Part shown: in pieces, positions 14,065 to 21,250 of the stretch
Layout: every line of letters starts with the position of its first letter
Position numbering within the stretch: position 1 is the stretch's first letter
NCBI GenBank assembly: GCA_030836605.1
Contig: JAUPMC010000010.1
Span: 1-30,161 of the forward strand
Origin: Thermoplasmatota archaeon
GTDB lineage: Archaea > Thermoplasmatota > Thermoplasmata > UBA10834
DNA length: 30,161 bases
Direction: 5' to 3'
The notes under the pieces: generated by a model
Told to the model about the DNA's origin: nothing
Databases searched by the model: none
Seen by the model: only the letters and a program-made list of their open reading frames with translations
Program-made: the position numbers and the translations under genes

Positions 14065-14820
14065 ATGATCGTCGAAGGTACCAGGCTGATGTTGGTCGAC
14101 GAGGGCGGGCGGAAGTTCCCCGTCGTCGCGAAGAAGGGCATGACCGAGGTGCGCAGGCTCGGGGTCATCGACGGCGACAAGCTGTGCCGCCTGTCGCTAG
14201 GCGACAGGCTCGATGTGGGTGGCCGCAGGTTCGTCGTGCTGAGACCGAGCCTGAACGACCTCCTCTCGATGATCGAGAGGAAGGCCCAGATCATCACCGC
14301 CAAAGACAGCTTCCTGATACCGCTCCACCTGGACATCGCTTGCGGCAGCAGGGTCGTCGAGGCAGGCGTCGGCTCCGGGGCCCTCACACTCGTGCTCCTC
14401 AAGGCCGTCTCGCCCGAGGGTAGGGTGTTCTCGTACGAGCTCAGGGCGGACCACGCCGATGTCGCGCGGAGGTACGTGGAGATGTCCGGGGACGGCGCGT
14501 GCTGGGAGCCGCATCTCGGGGACGTCTGCACGGAGGATCTGCCGAAGGACGTTGACGCGGTCGTGCTCGACATGCCCACCCCGTGGGACGCGCTCGCCAA
14601 CGCGGTCAAGGCCTTGAGGGCTGGCGGACACATCTGCTGCTACGTGCCGAACGCGAACCAACTCGAGCAACTTGTCAACGCGATGAGGGGGTCGGGGCTC
14701 ACGGAAGTCTACTCATTCGAGACCATCCAGAGGGAGATGGTCGTCCACGAGGGAGGGGTGAGGCCCAGCTTCGAGAACCTCGGGCACACCGGGTACCTTG
14801 CGTTCGGAAGGAAGGTCTAG
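14065..14820 (+). CDS. trmI: tRNA (adenine-N1)-methyltransferase
   Basis: 251 residues. Archaeal TrmI methylates N1 of A57 and A58 in the T-loop of tRNA using S-adenosylmethionine. The N-terminal small beta domain ends with RPSLNDLLSMIERKAQIITA (60-79), a family signature. The Rossmann core has motif I EAGVGSGALT (99-108), an acidic ligand in FSYELR, and the family's DMPTPWD (169-175). The late block GVRPSFENLGHTGYLAFGRK is also typical of TrmI/Gcd14 proteins. Single gene; the purine operon follows after a 112-bp gap with its own promoter. Confidence 0.93.
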   Translation: MIVEGTRLMLVDEGGRKFPVVAKKGMTEVRRLGVIDGDKLCRLSLGDRLDVGGRRFVVLRPSLNDLLSMIERKAQIITAKDSFLIPLHLDIACGSRVVEAGVGSGALTLVLLKAVSPEGRVFSYELRADHADVARRYVEMSGDGACWEPHLGDVCTEDLPKDVDAVVLDMPTPWDALANAVKALRAGGHICCYVPNANQLEQLVNAMRGSGLTEVYSFETIQREMVVHEGGVRPSFENLGHTGYLAFGRKV

Positions 14821-14890
14821 CCGGGCCTACGGACTTCGGACGGGGCACGGCGGGGACTCGTCGCGCGCGTGCGCGGTGGCCTCCCTTAAG

Positions 14891-14899
14891 TCTAAGTAC
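14891..14899 (+). promoter_or_regulatory. TATA-like element of the purSLQ operon
   Basis: TCTAAGTAC begins 42 bp before the purS ATG (14933); the predicted leader is about 10 bases. A weak match to consensus. Confidence 0.4.
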
Positions 14900-14932
14900 A
14901 CGCTCGGGTAATGACCTGACGGTGAGCAATAG

Positions 14933-15172
14933 ATGGTCGTTGCTGAGGTCAGGGTCGAGCTCAAGAAAGGAGTGGCGGACCCTGAGGGTAAGAACACTCT
15001 CAAGGCACTCGAGCTGCTGGGCTTTGAAGGCGTCGAGGACGTGAAGACCGTCAAGGTGTTCGAGATCGAGATGGTTGGCAACGCGGGGGATGCGCAGGCG
15101 AAGGTCCAGGAGATGTGCGAGAAGCTGCTCGCCAACCCCGTCATACACAACTTCTCAGTCAAGCTCAAGTGA
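14933..15172 (+). CDS. purS: Phosphoribosylformylglycinamidine synthase subunit PurS
   Basis: 79 residues, the normal PurS length. It is the small bridging subunit of FGAM synthetase that joins PurL and PurQ. The sequence VRVELKKGVADPEGKNTLKA, then LGFEGVEDVKTVKVFEIEM, and the end ANPVIHNFSVKL are family hallmarks. The ATG at 14933 is the natural start. purL begins 8 bp after its stop, with GAGGGA between, and purQ follows: the complete three-subunit enzyme in order S-L-Q. Confidence 0.96.
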   Translation: MVVAEVRVELKKGVADPEGKNTLKALELLGFEGVEDVKTVKVFEIEMVGNAGDAQAKVQEMCEKLLANPVIHNFSVKLK

Positions 15173-15180
15173 GGGACACG

Positions 15181-17511
15181 ATGTCAGCCGACAAGCTGTA
15201 CTCGAGACGGGCGACGCCATTCGAACTCGTGGACATCGACCTCGCGTCCGCCACCGACCCGGAGATCATGGAGATAAGCCGTGAGAGCGGGACGGGGCTG
15301 TCGCTCGAGGAGATGCACCGGATAAGGGACCACTTCTCCGCCAAGGGCAGGAGCCCGACGGACGTCGAGCTCCAGTCGATTGGGCAGGCCTGGAGCGAAC
15401 ACTGCTGTTACAAGAGCTCGAAGGTCTTCCTCAAGGAGTACGTGTTCGGGATCAACACGAACGCGGTCATAGACCGCGGGGACGCGGGGGTCATGGAGTT
15501 CGACCGTGACCACGCCTACGCCCTCAGGATAGAGAGCCACAACCACCCGAGCGCGGTCGAGCCCTACGGAGGCGCCGCGACGGGCATAGGGGGCATCATC
15601 AGGGACGTGCTCTGCATGGGGGCCCAGCCGATCGCCCTCGTCGACCCCCTGTACTTCGGCCCCCTGGACTTCCCGTTCAAGAAACTGCCGAAGGGGATCA
15701 AGCACCCCAAGTATCTCTTCGGCGGGATCGTCGCCGGCATCAGGGACTATGGCAACAGGGTGGGCCTGCCCACGGTCTCCGGAGGCGTCTGGTTCGACGA
15801 AAGCTACGTGGGCAACTGCCTCGTGAACGTCGGGTGCATCGGCATCGCGGACAAGAAGGACATCAGGCGCAACGCGGTCAAGGGCCCGGGGGACGTGCTC
15901 GTGCTGGTCGGCGGGAGGACGGGCAGGGACGGCATCCACGGGGTGACGTTCGCGTCCGCCGTGCTGACGAAGGAGAGTGAGAAGGAGTCCAGGGGCGCGG
16001 TGCAGCTCGGGGACCCCATCATGAAGGAGCCAGTCATACACGCCGTGCTCGAGGCGAACGAGAAGGGCCTCGTGAACGGCATGAAGGACCTCGGCGGCGG
16101 GGGGCTGTCGTGCGTCGTCGGCGAGATAGCCCTCGCCGGGGGCTGCGGCGCGGAGGTCGACCTGACCAAGGTGCCGCTCAAGGAGGAGGGGCTGGCCCCG
16201 TGGGAGATCTGGGTCTCCGAATCGCAGGAGAGGATGATGCTCTCCGTGTCCCCGAGGAACGTGGACGACGTGCTCCACGTGTTCAAGCTCTGGGACGTCC
16301 CCGCGACACCCGTGGGCAAGGTCATCCCCCAGAAGGTCGTCAGGCTCTTCTTCCAGGGCGAGAAGGTGTTCGACCTCGAGCTCGAGTTCCTCACGGCCGG
16401 CCCGCTCTACTGCAGGCCGTGCAGCGTCGCGAGGTCCGCGAGGAACAGGCGGGAGAAACACCCCAAGGCGAAGGCCAGGTACGACAAGGAGCTCCTGAGG
16501 CTGCTCGCGGACCCGAACATATGCAACAGGGACTGGATCATACGGCAGTACGACCACGAGGTCAGGGCGTCCACCGTCATCAAGCCGCTCCAGGGGAAGC
16601 TCGGACACTGGAGCCACGGGGACGCGGCCGTGCTCAAGCCCGTCGAGGAGTCCTTCAGGGGCCTGGCGGTCGCCACGGCGTCCAACCCGTTCGCGGTCGG
16701 CATCGATCCGTACCGCGGCGGCAAGACATGCGTGGACGAGGTGTGCAGGAACCTCGCGGCCGTCGGGGCGAGGCCGCATTCGCTGACCGACTGCCTCAAC
16801 TTCGGCAACCCCGAGAAGCCCGATAGGCTGTGGCAGTTCAGGGAGGCGGTCAAGGGCATTGGCGAGGTCGCGAAGGCCCTGAACGTCCCGATACCCTCCG
16901 GCAACGTCTCATTCTACAACGAGGCGCCGTCAGGGGCCGTGCTCCCGACGCCCACGATACTGGGCTGCGGGATCGTGAGGGATGTGAGGAGGTGCGTCAC
17001 ATCCGATCTCAAGGGCGAGGGGAACACGCTCGCGCTCATAGGCGCCACCGGCCCTGACATGGGCGCGTCCGCATACTACCGCATGACGAAGTGCCACTCA
17101 TCCAAGGTCCCCGACGTCAACATAGCCGCGCTCAAGGCGGGCATGGAGGTCGTCGTGGGCGGCATCGAGCGCGGGGCGGTCGTCTCGTGCCACGACGTGT
17201 CCGACGGCGGCATCGCTGTCACCCTCGCGGAGATGTGCATAGGCGGGGACACGGGCGCCGAGGTCGACCTGTCCAAGATAGGCAAGCTCAGGGCGGACGC
17301 CAGGCTGTTCTCGGAGAGCAACAGCAGGTGGGTCGTCGAGCTGAGGAAGGGCAAGGAGAAGGCGATGCCCAAGGACAGGAGGGCCCGCATGGTCAGGCTG
17401 GGCACCGTGGGCGGGGACAGCCTGCGGGTCTCCTCTGGGAAGCTCCTCGTGGACACCGACACCGACAGGCTCGCGAAGAGCTTCAACGAGACGCTCTGGA
17501 GGCTGCTCTGA
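15181..17511 (+). CDS. purL: Phosphoribosylformylglycinamidine synthase subunit PurL
   Basis: 776 residues from ATG 15181, which follows GAGGGA at 15173-15178; the longer open frame begins inside purS. PurL is the ATP-dependent catalytic subunit that turns FGAR into FGAM with ammonia delivered by PurQ. Landmarks are GQAWSEHCCYKSSK, the ATP/FGAR motif RIESHNHPSAVEPYGGAATG, DLGGGGLSC, and the second-half repeat PIPSGNVSFYNE and SCHDVSDGGIAVTLAEM. Its stop TGA shares one base with the purQ ATG, so translation is coupled. Slightly longer than many archaeal PurLs because of a loop around LDFPFKKLPKGIKHPKY. Confidence 0.97.
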   Translation: MSADKLYSRRATPFELVDIDLASATDPEIMEISRESGTGLSLEEMHRIRDHFSAKGRSPTDVELQSIGQAWSEHCCYKSSKVFLKEYVFGINTNAVIDRGDAGVMEFDRDHAYALRIESHNHPSAVEPYGGAATGIGGIIRDVLCMGAQPIALVDPLYFGPLDFPFKKLPKGIKHPKYLFGGIVAGIRDYGNRVGLPTVSGGVWFDESYVGNCLVNVGCIGIADKKDIRRNAVKGPGDVLVLVGGRTGRDGIHGVTFASAVLTKESEKESRGAVQLGDPIMKEPVIHAVLEANEKGLVNGMKDLGGGGLSCVVGEIALAGGCGAEVDLTKVPLKEEGLAPWEIWVSESQERMMLSVSPRNVDDVLHVFKLWDVPATPVGKVIPQKVVRLFFQGEKVFDLELEFLTAGPLYCRPCSVARSARNRREKHPKAKARYDKELLRLLADPNICNRDWIIRQYDHEVRASTVIKPLQGKLGHWSHGDAAVLKPVEESFRGLAVATASNPFAVGIDPYRGGKTCVDEVCRNLAAVGARPHSLTDCLNFGNPEKPDRLWQFREAVKGIGEVAKALNVPIPSGNVSFYNEAPSGAVLPTPTILGCGIVRDVRRCVTSDLKGEGNTLALIGATGPDMGASAYYRMTKCHSSKVPDVNIAALKAGMEVVVGGIERGAVVSCHDVSDGGIAVTLAEMCIGGDTGAEVDLSKIGKLRADARLFSESNSRWVVELRKGKEKAMPKDRRARMVRLGTVGGDSLRVSSGKLLVDTDTDRLAKSFNETLWRLL

Positions 17512-18341
17512 TGAAGATCAGCAAGGTCAAGGTCTGCGTGCTCAGGATCGAGGGCACGAACTGCGAGGAGGAGTCGTACCTCGCCTTCAAGAGGCTCGGG
17601 GCCAAGCCGGAGAAGGTGCACCTCAAGCAGCTCACCGGCGCCGACGTGACGGCCGACGAGAAACGCTCCCTCTCGGACTACCACATGCTCGTGCTCCCCG
17701 GAGGGTTCTCGTCCGGGGACTACGTCCGCGCGGGCGCGATCTTCGCCGCGCGCATGAAGAGCAGGCTATCGAAGGACCTGGTCGACTTCGTCAGGGCGGG
17801 CAAGCCGGTGCTCGGGATATGCAACGGGTTCCAGATACTCGTGGAGACGGGGCTGCTGCCGGCGATGTCAGGCGTCATGTCCGATGTTCCCGAGGCCGTG
17901 CTGGGCACGAACGACTCCGGGAGGTTCGAGTGCAGGCCCACGCTCCTGAGGAAGGTCAACCGGGGCAGGTGCGTCTTCACCACGAAGATACCGGAGGACA
18001 AGATCTCGCTCATACCGTCCGCGCACGCCGAGGGGAAGCTCATGTTCCCGATCGAGAGGCGCGACCGGATACTGAAGGAGCTCTACGAGAACGACCAGGT
18101 GGTCTTCAAGTACGTCGACCCCGAGGGGCGGCTCGCGGGGTACCCGTGGTGCCCGAACGGGGCCGTCGACAACATCGCGGGGATATGCAACAGGGACGGG
18201 ACGGTGTTCGGCCTCATGCCGCACCCTGAGCGAGTGTTCTTCAGGTTCACGCACCCTGACTGGACGAGGAGCCCGGACGGGTCAGGCGACGGCAGGGCGG
18301 TCTTCGAGTCCGTGCTGGACTACGCATCCAAGAAGCTCTGA
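17511..18341 (+). CDS. purQ: Phosphoribosylformylglycinamidine synthase subunit PurQ (glutaminase)
   Basis: 276 residues. Class I glutamine amidotransferase that releases ammonia from glutamine for PurL. The catalytic triad is complete: Cys104 in GICNGFQIL, and His238 and Glu240 in LMPHPERVFF. The N-terminus VCVLRIEGTNCEEESYLAF and LPGGFSSGDYVRAGAI are characteristic. The ATG at 17511 overlaps the purL stop by one base (TGATG). The gene ends 6 bp from the convergent riboflavin kinase gene. It is longer than typical bacterial PurQ (~225), as is seen in other archaeal versions. Confidence 0.96.
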   Translation: MKISKVKVCVLRIEGTNCEEESYLAFKRLGAKPEKVHLKQLTGADVTADEKRSLSDYHMLVLPGGFSSGDYVRAGAIFAARMKSRLSKDLVDFVRAGKPVLGICNGFQILVETGLLPAMSGVMSDVPEAVLGTNDSGRFECRPTLLRKVNRGRCVFTTKIPEDKISLIPSAHAEGKLMFPIERRDRILKELYENDQVVFKYVDPEGRLAGYPWCPNGAVDNIAGICNRDGTVFGLMPHPERVFFRFTHPDWTRSPDGSGDGRAVFESVLDYASKKL

Positions 18342-18347
18342 CGCGCC

Positions 18348-19004
18348 TCACAGGGAGACGACGAGCTCCACCTGGTCGCCGTCCTTGAGCCCGAGCGAGC
18401 GCCTCAGATGGTACTTGCAGATGACCTCGACGATGTCCAGGTGGTGCGACCTGACCGGGAGCACGACCGCGCACTCCATGTTCCTTATGGTCGCGAGGAA
18501 GCACTTGACGTCCCCGAAGGTCCTGCCCTCCTTCTCGAAGCCCTTGATCAGGATGCCCTCCGACTTCCTGAGTATGTCCATCTTGGAGAGCTCGTGCTGG
18601 TCTATCCTCAGGTTCAGGGTGCCCTCGTAGGGTTTGAACCAGAGCTTCTTCTGGAACTGCTCGGTGTACGCTTCCTGGTTGACGTAGTATTGGCCCTCGC
18701 CAATCCCCGATGTCACGGTCCCCAGTATGACGAGGTGGTCCTTCATCTCGAATATGCGCTGGTAGTCGGAGTACTCCTTCCTCAGGAGGTCGAACCCCTT
18801 GTCGGTGAGCTTGATGCGCTGCCTCCTGGCGCCGAGGTCGCGCTCGATGAGCCCCTCGCCCAGCAGCTCCAGGATCTTCTTCGAGGCTGACTGTTGGCTT
18901 ATCTCGAGGACGTTCCCCAGCTCCCTGGACGATATGGCTATGTAATCATGAACGCCGCCCATGAGCGCTATGTGCTTCAGGGTGGCGATCTGCTTCTCAT
19001 GCAT
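18348..19004 (-). CDS. ribK: CTP-dependent riboflavin kinase fused to DNA-binding domain (RbkR type)
   Basis: 218 residues. The first ~85 form a winged helix-turn-helix (SSRELGNVLEISQQSASKKI, then LIERDLGARRQRIKLTDKG). The rest is the archaeal riboflavin kinase, which makes FMN using CTP: VTSGIGEGQYYV (98-108), FKPYEGTLNLRI (123-134) and a C-terminal VICKYHLRRSLGLKDGDQVEL. Fusions of this layout are known as RbkR, both enzyme and repressor/activator of riboflavin genes in archaea. A palindrome ATTTCCAGAAAT adjoins its own TATA box, fitting autoregulation. No other riboflavin gene is in the window. Confidence 0.94.
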   Translation of the reverse strand: MHEKQIATLKHIALMGGVHDYIAISSRELGNVLEISQQSASKKILELLGEGLIERDLGARRQRIKLTDKGFDLLRKEYSDYQRIFEMKDHLVILGTVTSGIGEGQYYVNQEAYTEQFQKKLWFKPYEGTLNLRIDQHELSKMDILRKSEGILIKGFEKEGRTFGDVKCFLATIRNMECAVVLPVRSHHLDIVEVICKYHLRRSLGLKDGDQVELVVSL

Positions 19005-19030
19005 GGCGGACTTCGGATGACGGAGGGTCG

Positions 19031-19038
19031 ATAAATAG
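19031..19038 (-). promoter_or_regulatory. TATA box of ribK/rbkR
   Basis: Minus-strand CTATTTAT, 27-34 bp before the ATG at 19004, so the message is probably leaderless. Confidence 0.55.
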
Positions 19039-19050
19039 ATTTCCAGAAAT
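19039..19050. promoter_or_regulatory. Palindrome next to the rbkR TATA box, candidate operator
   Basis: ATTTC (19039-19043), CA, GAAAT (19046-19050). With one mismatch the arms extend to seven bases. It occupies the BRE position directly upstream of the TATA box. Confidence 0.45.
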
Positions 19051-19105
19051 TTGGTAGGGGACGGTTATGTTGGTAGGTGCGGGGTGGCCGCGCGACACGG
19101 TTGGC

Positions 19106-19474
19106 TCAGTCCACGCCGTGCTCGGACAGCTCTAGATACCTCTCGCTCCTGAGCCTCACGACCGGTATGTTCTCCGCCCTCAGCCTCCGGATGAGGCCAC
19201 GGTCGTTCGTCACTACAGCGGCGGACATCCTCCTCGCGAGCTCCAGGACGGCGTCGTCTCCGCGCATCGAGGTCTCGACGACCTCGTACTTCCTCACCAG
19301 GGCGAGCGCGCCCTTCCTAGCGGGCCCCTTGAGGTTCGAGAGCTCCCCGAGGACCGAGCTGGGTACGACGACCCGCAGGTCCCCGAAAAGACGCGTCAGC
19401 TCCATGTCGAGGTTGACCTTGAACTGGAAGGGCATCATGAGGGCGTTAGCGTCGAGCACGACGGCGGACACCAA
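19106..19474 (-). CDS. PIN-domain nuclease, FCF1/Utp24-like
   Basis: 122 residues covering one PIN domain: VVLDANALMMPFQFKVNL with the first active-site aspartate, VVPSSVLGELSNL with the conserved glutamate, and AAVVTNDRGLIRRLRAENIPVV with the late aspartates. The family (related to the eukaryotic pre-rRNA nuclease FCF1) is often found just after aIF2-gamma in archaea, as here, which favours a role in rRNA maturation over a toxin; no antitoxin gene is adjacent. The start is TTG 19474 or GTG 19471; GAGGGG at 19483-19488 is 8 bases before the TTG. Reading probably continues from the aIF2-gamma message, whose stop is 12 bp upstream. Confidence 0.85.
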   Translation of the reverse strand: MVSAVVLDANALMMPFQFKVNLDMELTRLFGDLRVVVPSSVLGELSNLKGPARKGALALVRKYEVVETSMRGDDAVLELARRMSAAVVTNDRGLIRRLRAENIPVVRLRSERYLELSEHGVD

Positions 19475-19486
19475 GGCGGCATCCCC

Positions 19487-20719
19487 TCACTTGACCGTGC
19501 CGTAGCCGATCAGGCGCCACTTGCCCGTGATGCGCCTGGACATGGCTATCCTCTGCCCCTTCTCCGCGCACACCGGTATCTTGAGGGATATCTCCGCGGA
19601 GTCGGCCCGCCCGCTGGTCACGACGCCGACGGTCGTCGCGGTGCCGACGCTGAGCATGAGCGGCTCGTTGGTCTTCAGGTTGTCCACCGCCAGATCGGAG
19701 GTGACCCCCACGACCCTCTTCATGAGGGTCGTCTCGACCGTGAGGGAGTTCTGGACCGGCGGGAGCGAGCCTGGGGCGCCCGCGATCCGGCCCACTAGCG
19801 AGTCCGACTTCGTTAGCACCGGGTCGAGGCCCGTGCCGATGGCTATGAGGCCGCCTGGGCCAGCTTCCTCGAGCTTGAGCCCGCCCGCGAAGAGCGACCG
19901 GACCTGGGTGACTATCGGTTCCCAGGTCACGCCCTTGCCCGTCTCGACCTTGCGGCCTGGCCGTACCTCTATCTCGTCCCCGATGCTGAGTCGGCCTTGT
20001 GTCAGGGAGCCGCCCAGGACGCCGCCCTTGAGCTTCTCGATCTTCGTGCCCGGCGGGTTCACGTCGAACGACCGGGCGACGTACATCCTCGACGGCTTGG
20101 ACTTGTCCCACTTGGGCGTGGGGATGTTCTGCTCTATCGAGCGTATGAGCGTGTCAATGTTGACGTCGTGGTGGGCGGAGATGGGTATGATCGGGGCCTT
20201 CTCGGCGACCGTGCCCTTCACGAACTCCCGAATCTCGTTGAAGTTCGCCCTGGCCTCCTCCGGGGAGACCAGGTCAATCTTGTTCTGGACGACGATGATC
20301 CTGTCCACGCCTATGATCGAGAGCGCCATCAGGTGCTCCCTCGTCTGCGGCTGCGGGCAGGGTTCGTTCGCTGCGACCAGCAGGAGCGCGCCGTTCATGA
20401 TGGCCGCGCCGGAGAGCATCGTGGCCATGAGCGTCTCGTGGCCAGGCGCGTCCACGAACGACACCGACCTCAGGAGTTCGCACTTCCCCTTGCACGCGGG
20501 GCACTCAGGCTCGTTGGTGTAGCACTCTGGGTCGGAGCAGTCCTTGCACTTGTAGAAGGCGACGTCGGCGTAGCCGAGCCTGATCGAGATGCCCCTCTTG
20601 ACCTCCTCCGAATGGCGGTCGGTCATCTCGCCAGTCAGTGCCTTCGTCAGCATGGTCTTGCCGTGGTCGACATGGCCGATCATGCCGATGTTGGTCTCTG
20701 GCTGGGTGGGGACATTCAT
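19487..20719 (-). CDS. eif2g: Translation initiation factor aIF2 subunit gamma
   Basis: 410 residues. This GTPase carries initiator methionyl-tRNA to the small ribosomal subunit. G1 is GHVDHGKT (15-22), G3 is DAPGHETLM (90-98), G4 NKIDL near 150. A zinc knuckle lies between them with cysteines at 58, 61, 66, 73, 76 and 80 (CKDC...CPACKGKC), typical of the gamma subunit. Domains II and III follow with FDVNPPGTKIEKLKGGVLGG. ATG 20719 is the right start; the open frame runs on to 21118 but only across S6e. The ATG shares one base with the S6e stop (TAATG), so the two are coupled. Confidence 0.96.
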   Translation of the reverse strand: MNVPTQPETNIGMIGHVDHGKTMLTKALTGEMTDRHSEEVKRGISIRLGYADVAFYKCKDCSDPECYTNEPECPACKGKCELLRSVSFVDAPGHETLMATMLSGAAIMNGALLLVAANEPCPQPQTREHLMALSIIGVDRIIVVQNKIDLVSPEEARANFNEIREFVKGTVAEKAPIIPISAHHDVNIDTLIRSIEQNIPTPKWDKSKPSRMYVARSFDVNPPGTKIEKLKGGVLGGSLTQGRLSIGDEIEVRPGRKVETGKGVTWEPIVTQVRSLFAGGLKLEEAGPGGLIAIGTGLDPVLTKSDSLVGRIAGAPGSLPPVQNSLTVETTLMKRVVGVTSDLAVDNLKTNEPLMLSVGTATTVGVVTSGRADSAEISLKIPVCAEKGQRIAMSRRITGKWRLIGYGTVK

Positions 20720-21114
20720 TACTCTTTCTTCTCCTCTTTCTTGATAAGCTCGGAGACTGGCTTCAGCCCGTGCGATGTGATCTTGAGGTTGACCTGAAGG
20801 GTGTCGGGCGCGACCGTGTTGCCGCGCATGTTCTTCTTCCTCCTGAGTCCGCCCTTGTCCGGCTTGAAACCCGTGCTCCTCGAGACGAGGAGCTTCTTCC
20901 GCCTCGGGCCGGGGAGGTCCTTCCTCATGGGGAAGCCGTCCTTGTCGCTCCCGCCCGTGATCTGGAGCTTGTACCCGGGGAGGCCCACGAATATGCCGTC
21001 GATGACATCGCCTATCTTCTTGCCTATCAGCGAGTTCGCGTGGTGCCCCGCGACGGGCGCCTGATACGACTTGCCATCCTTCGGGTCGTTGATGACGGCT
21101 TTGAAATCTGCCAA
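20719..21114 (-). CDS. rps6e: 30S ribosomal protein S6e
   Basis: 131 residues. It opens with ADFKAVINDPKDGKSYQ and has LPGYKLQITGGSDKDGFPMR and LPGPRRKKLLVSRSTGF, the S6e core; the acidic-basic tail ends LIKKEEKKE. The best start is TTG 21114, which gives the family's standard N-terminus and has GGAG (complement of 21123-21126) 8 bases before it. An upstream GTG at 21123 would add three residues and overlap that site. S6e followed by aIF2-gamma is a classic archaeal pair. Confidence 0.95.
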   Translation of the reverse strand: MADFKAVINDPKDGKSYQAPVAGHHANSLIGKKIGDVIDGIFVGLPGYKLQITGGSDKDGFPMRKDLPGPRRKKLLVSRSTGFKPDKGGLRRKKNMRGNTVAPDTLQVNLKITSHGLKPVSELIKKEEKKE

Positions 21115-21155
21115 GCAATCCACTCCGGTTTGCAGGACGCCCTAATGCGCAAGGA

Positions 21156-21165
21156 GTTATAAGGG
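21156..21165 (-). promoter_or_regulatory. TATA box of the S6e-aIF2-gamma-PIN operon
   Basis: Minus-strand CCCTTATAAC; start expected near 21132, giving a leader just long enough for the GGAG site. Confidence 0.55.
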
Positions 21166-21204
21166 TTTCGGAGCGCGTCGGGGATACTGGTGTGTCCTCC
21201 GGGG

Positions 21205-21250
21205 GACGCCCGGGGGGCGCGTCCGCGCGCGGCCGCGTGCGCCGGGCGTC
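21205..21250. repeat. GC-rich inverted repeat at the aIF5B stop codon
   Basis: GACGCCCGG (21205-21213) and CCGGGCGTC (21242-21250) are perfect 9-bp arms around a very GC-rich loop that itself contains the smaller dyad GGACGC/GCGTCC (21204-21224). The hairpin begins at the aIF5B stop and ends about 40 bp before the S6e TATA box. No T run follows, so termination is only a guess. Confidence 0.5.

Noticed and set aside
15184..16779. 531-residue minus-strand open frame opposite purL
   Set aside because: Long only because GC-rich codons on the plus strand avoid stops on the other; purL is certain.
19106..19474. PIN protein as the toxin of a VapBC pair
   Set aside because: No antitoxin-sized gene adjoins it, and its position after aIF2-gamma is that of the FCF1-like housekeeping family.
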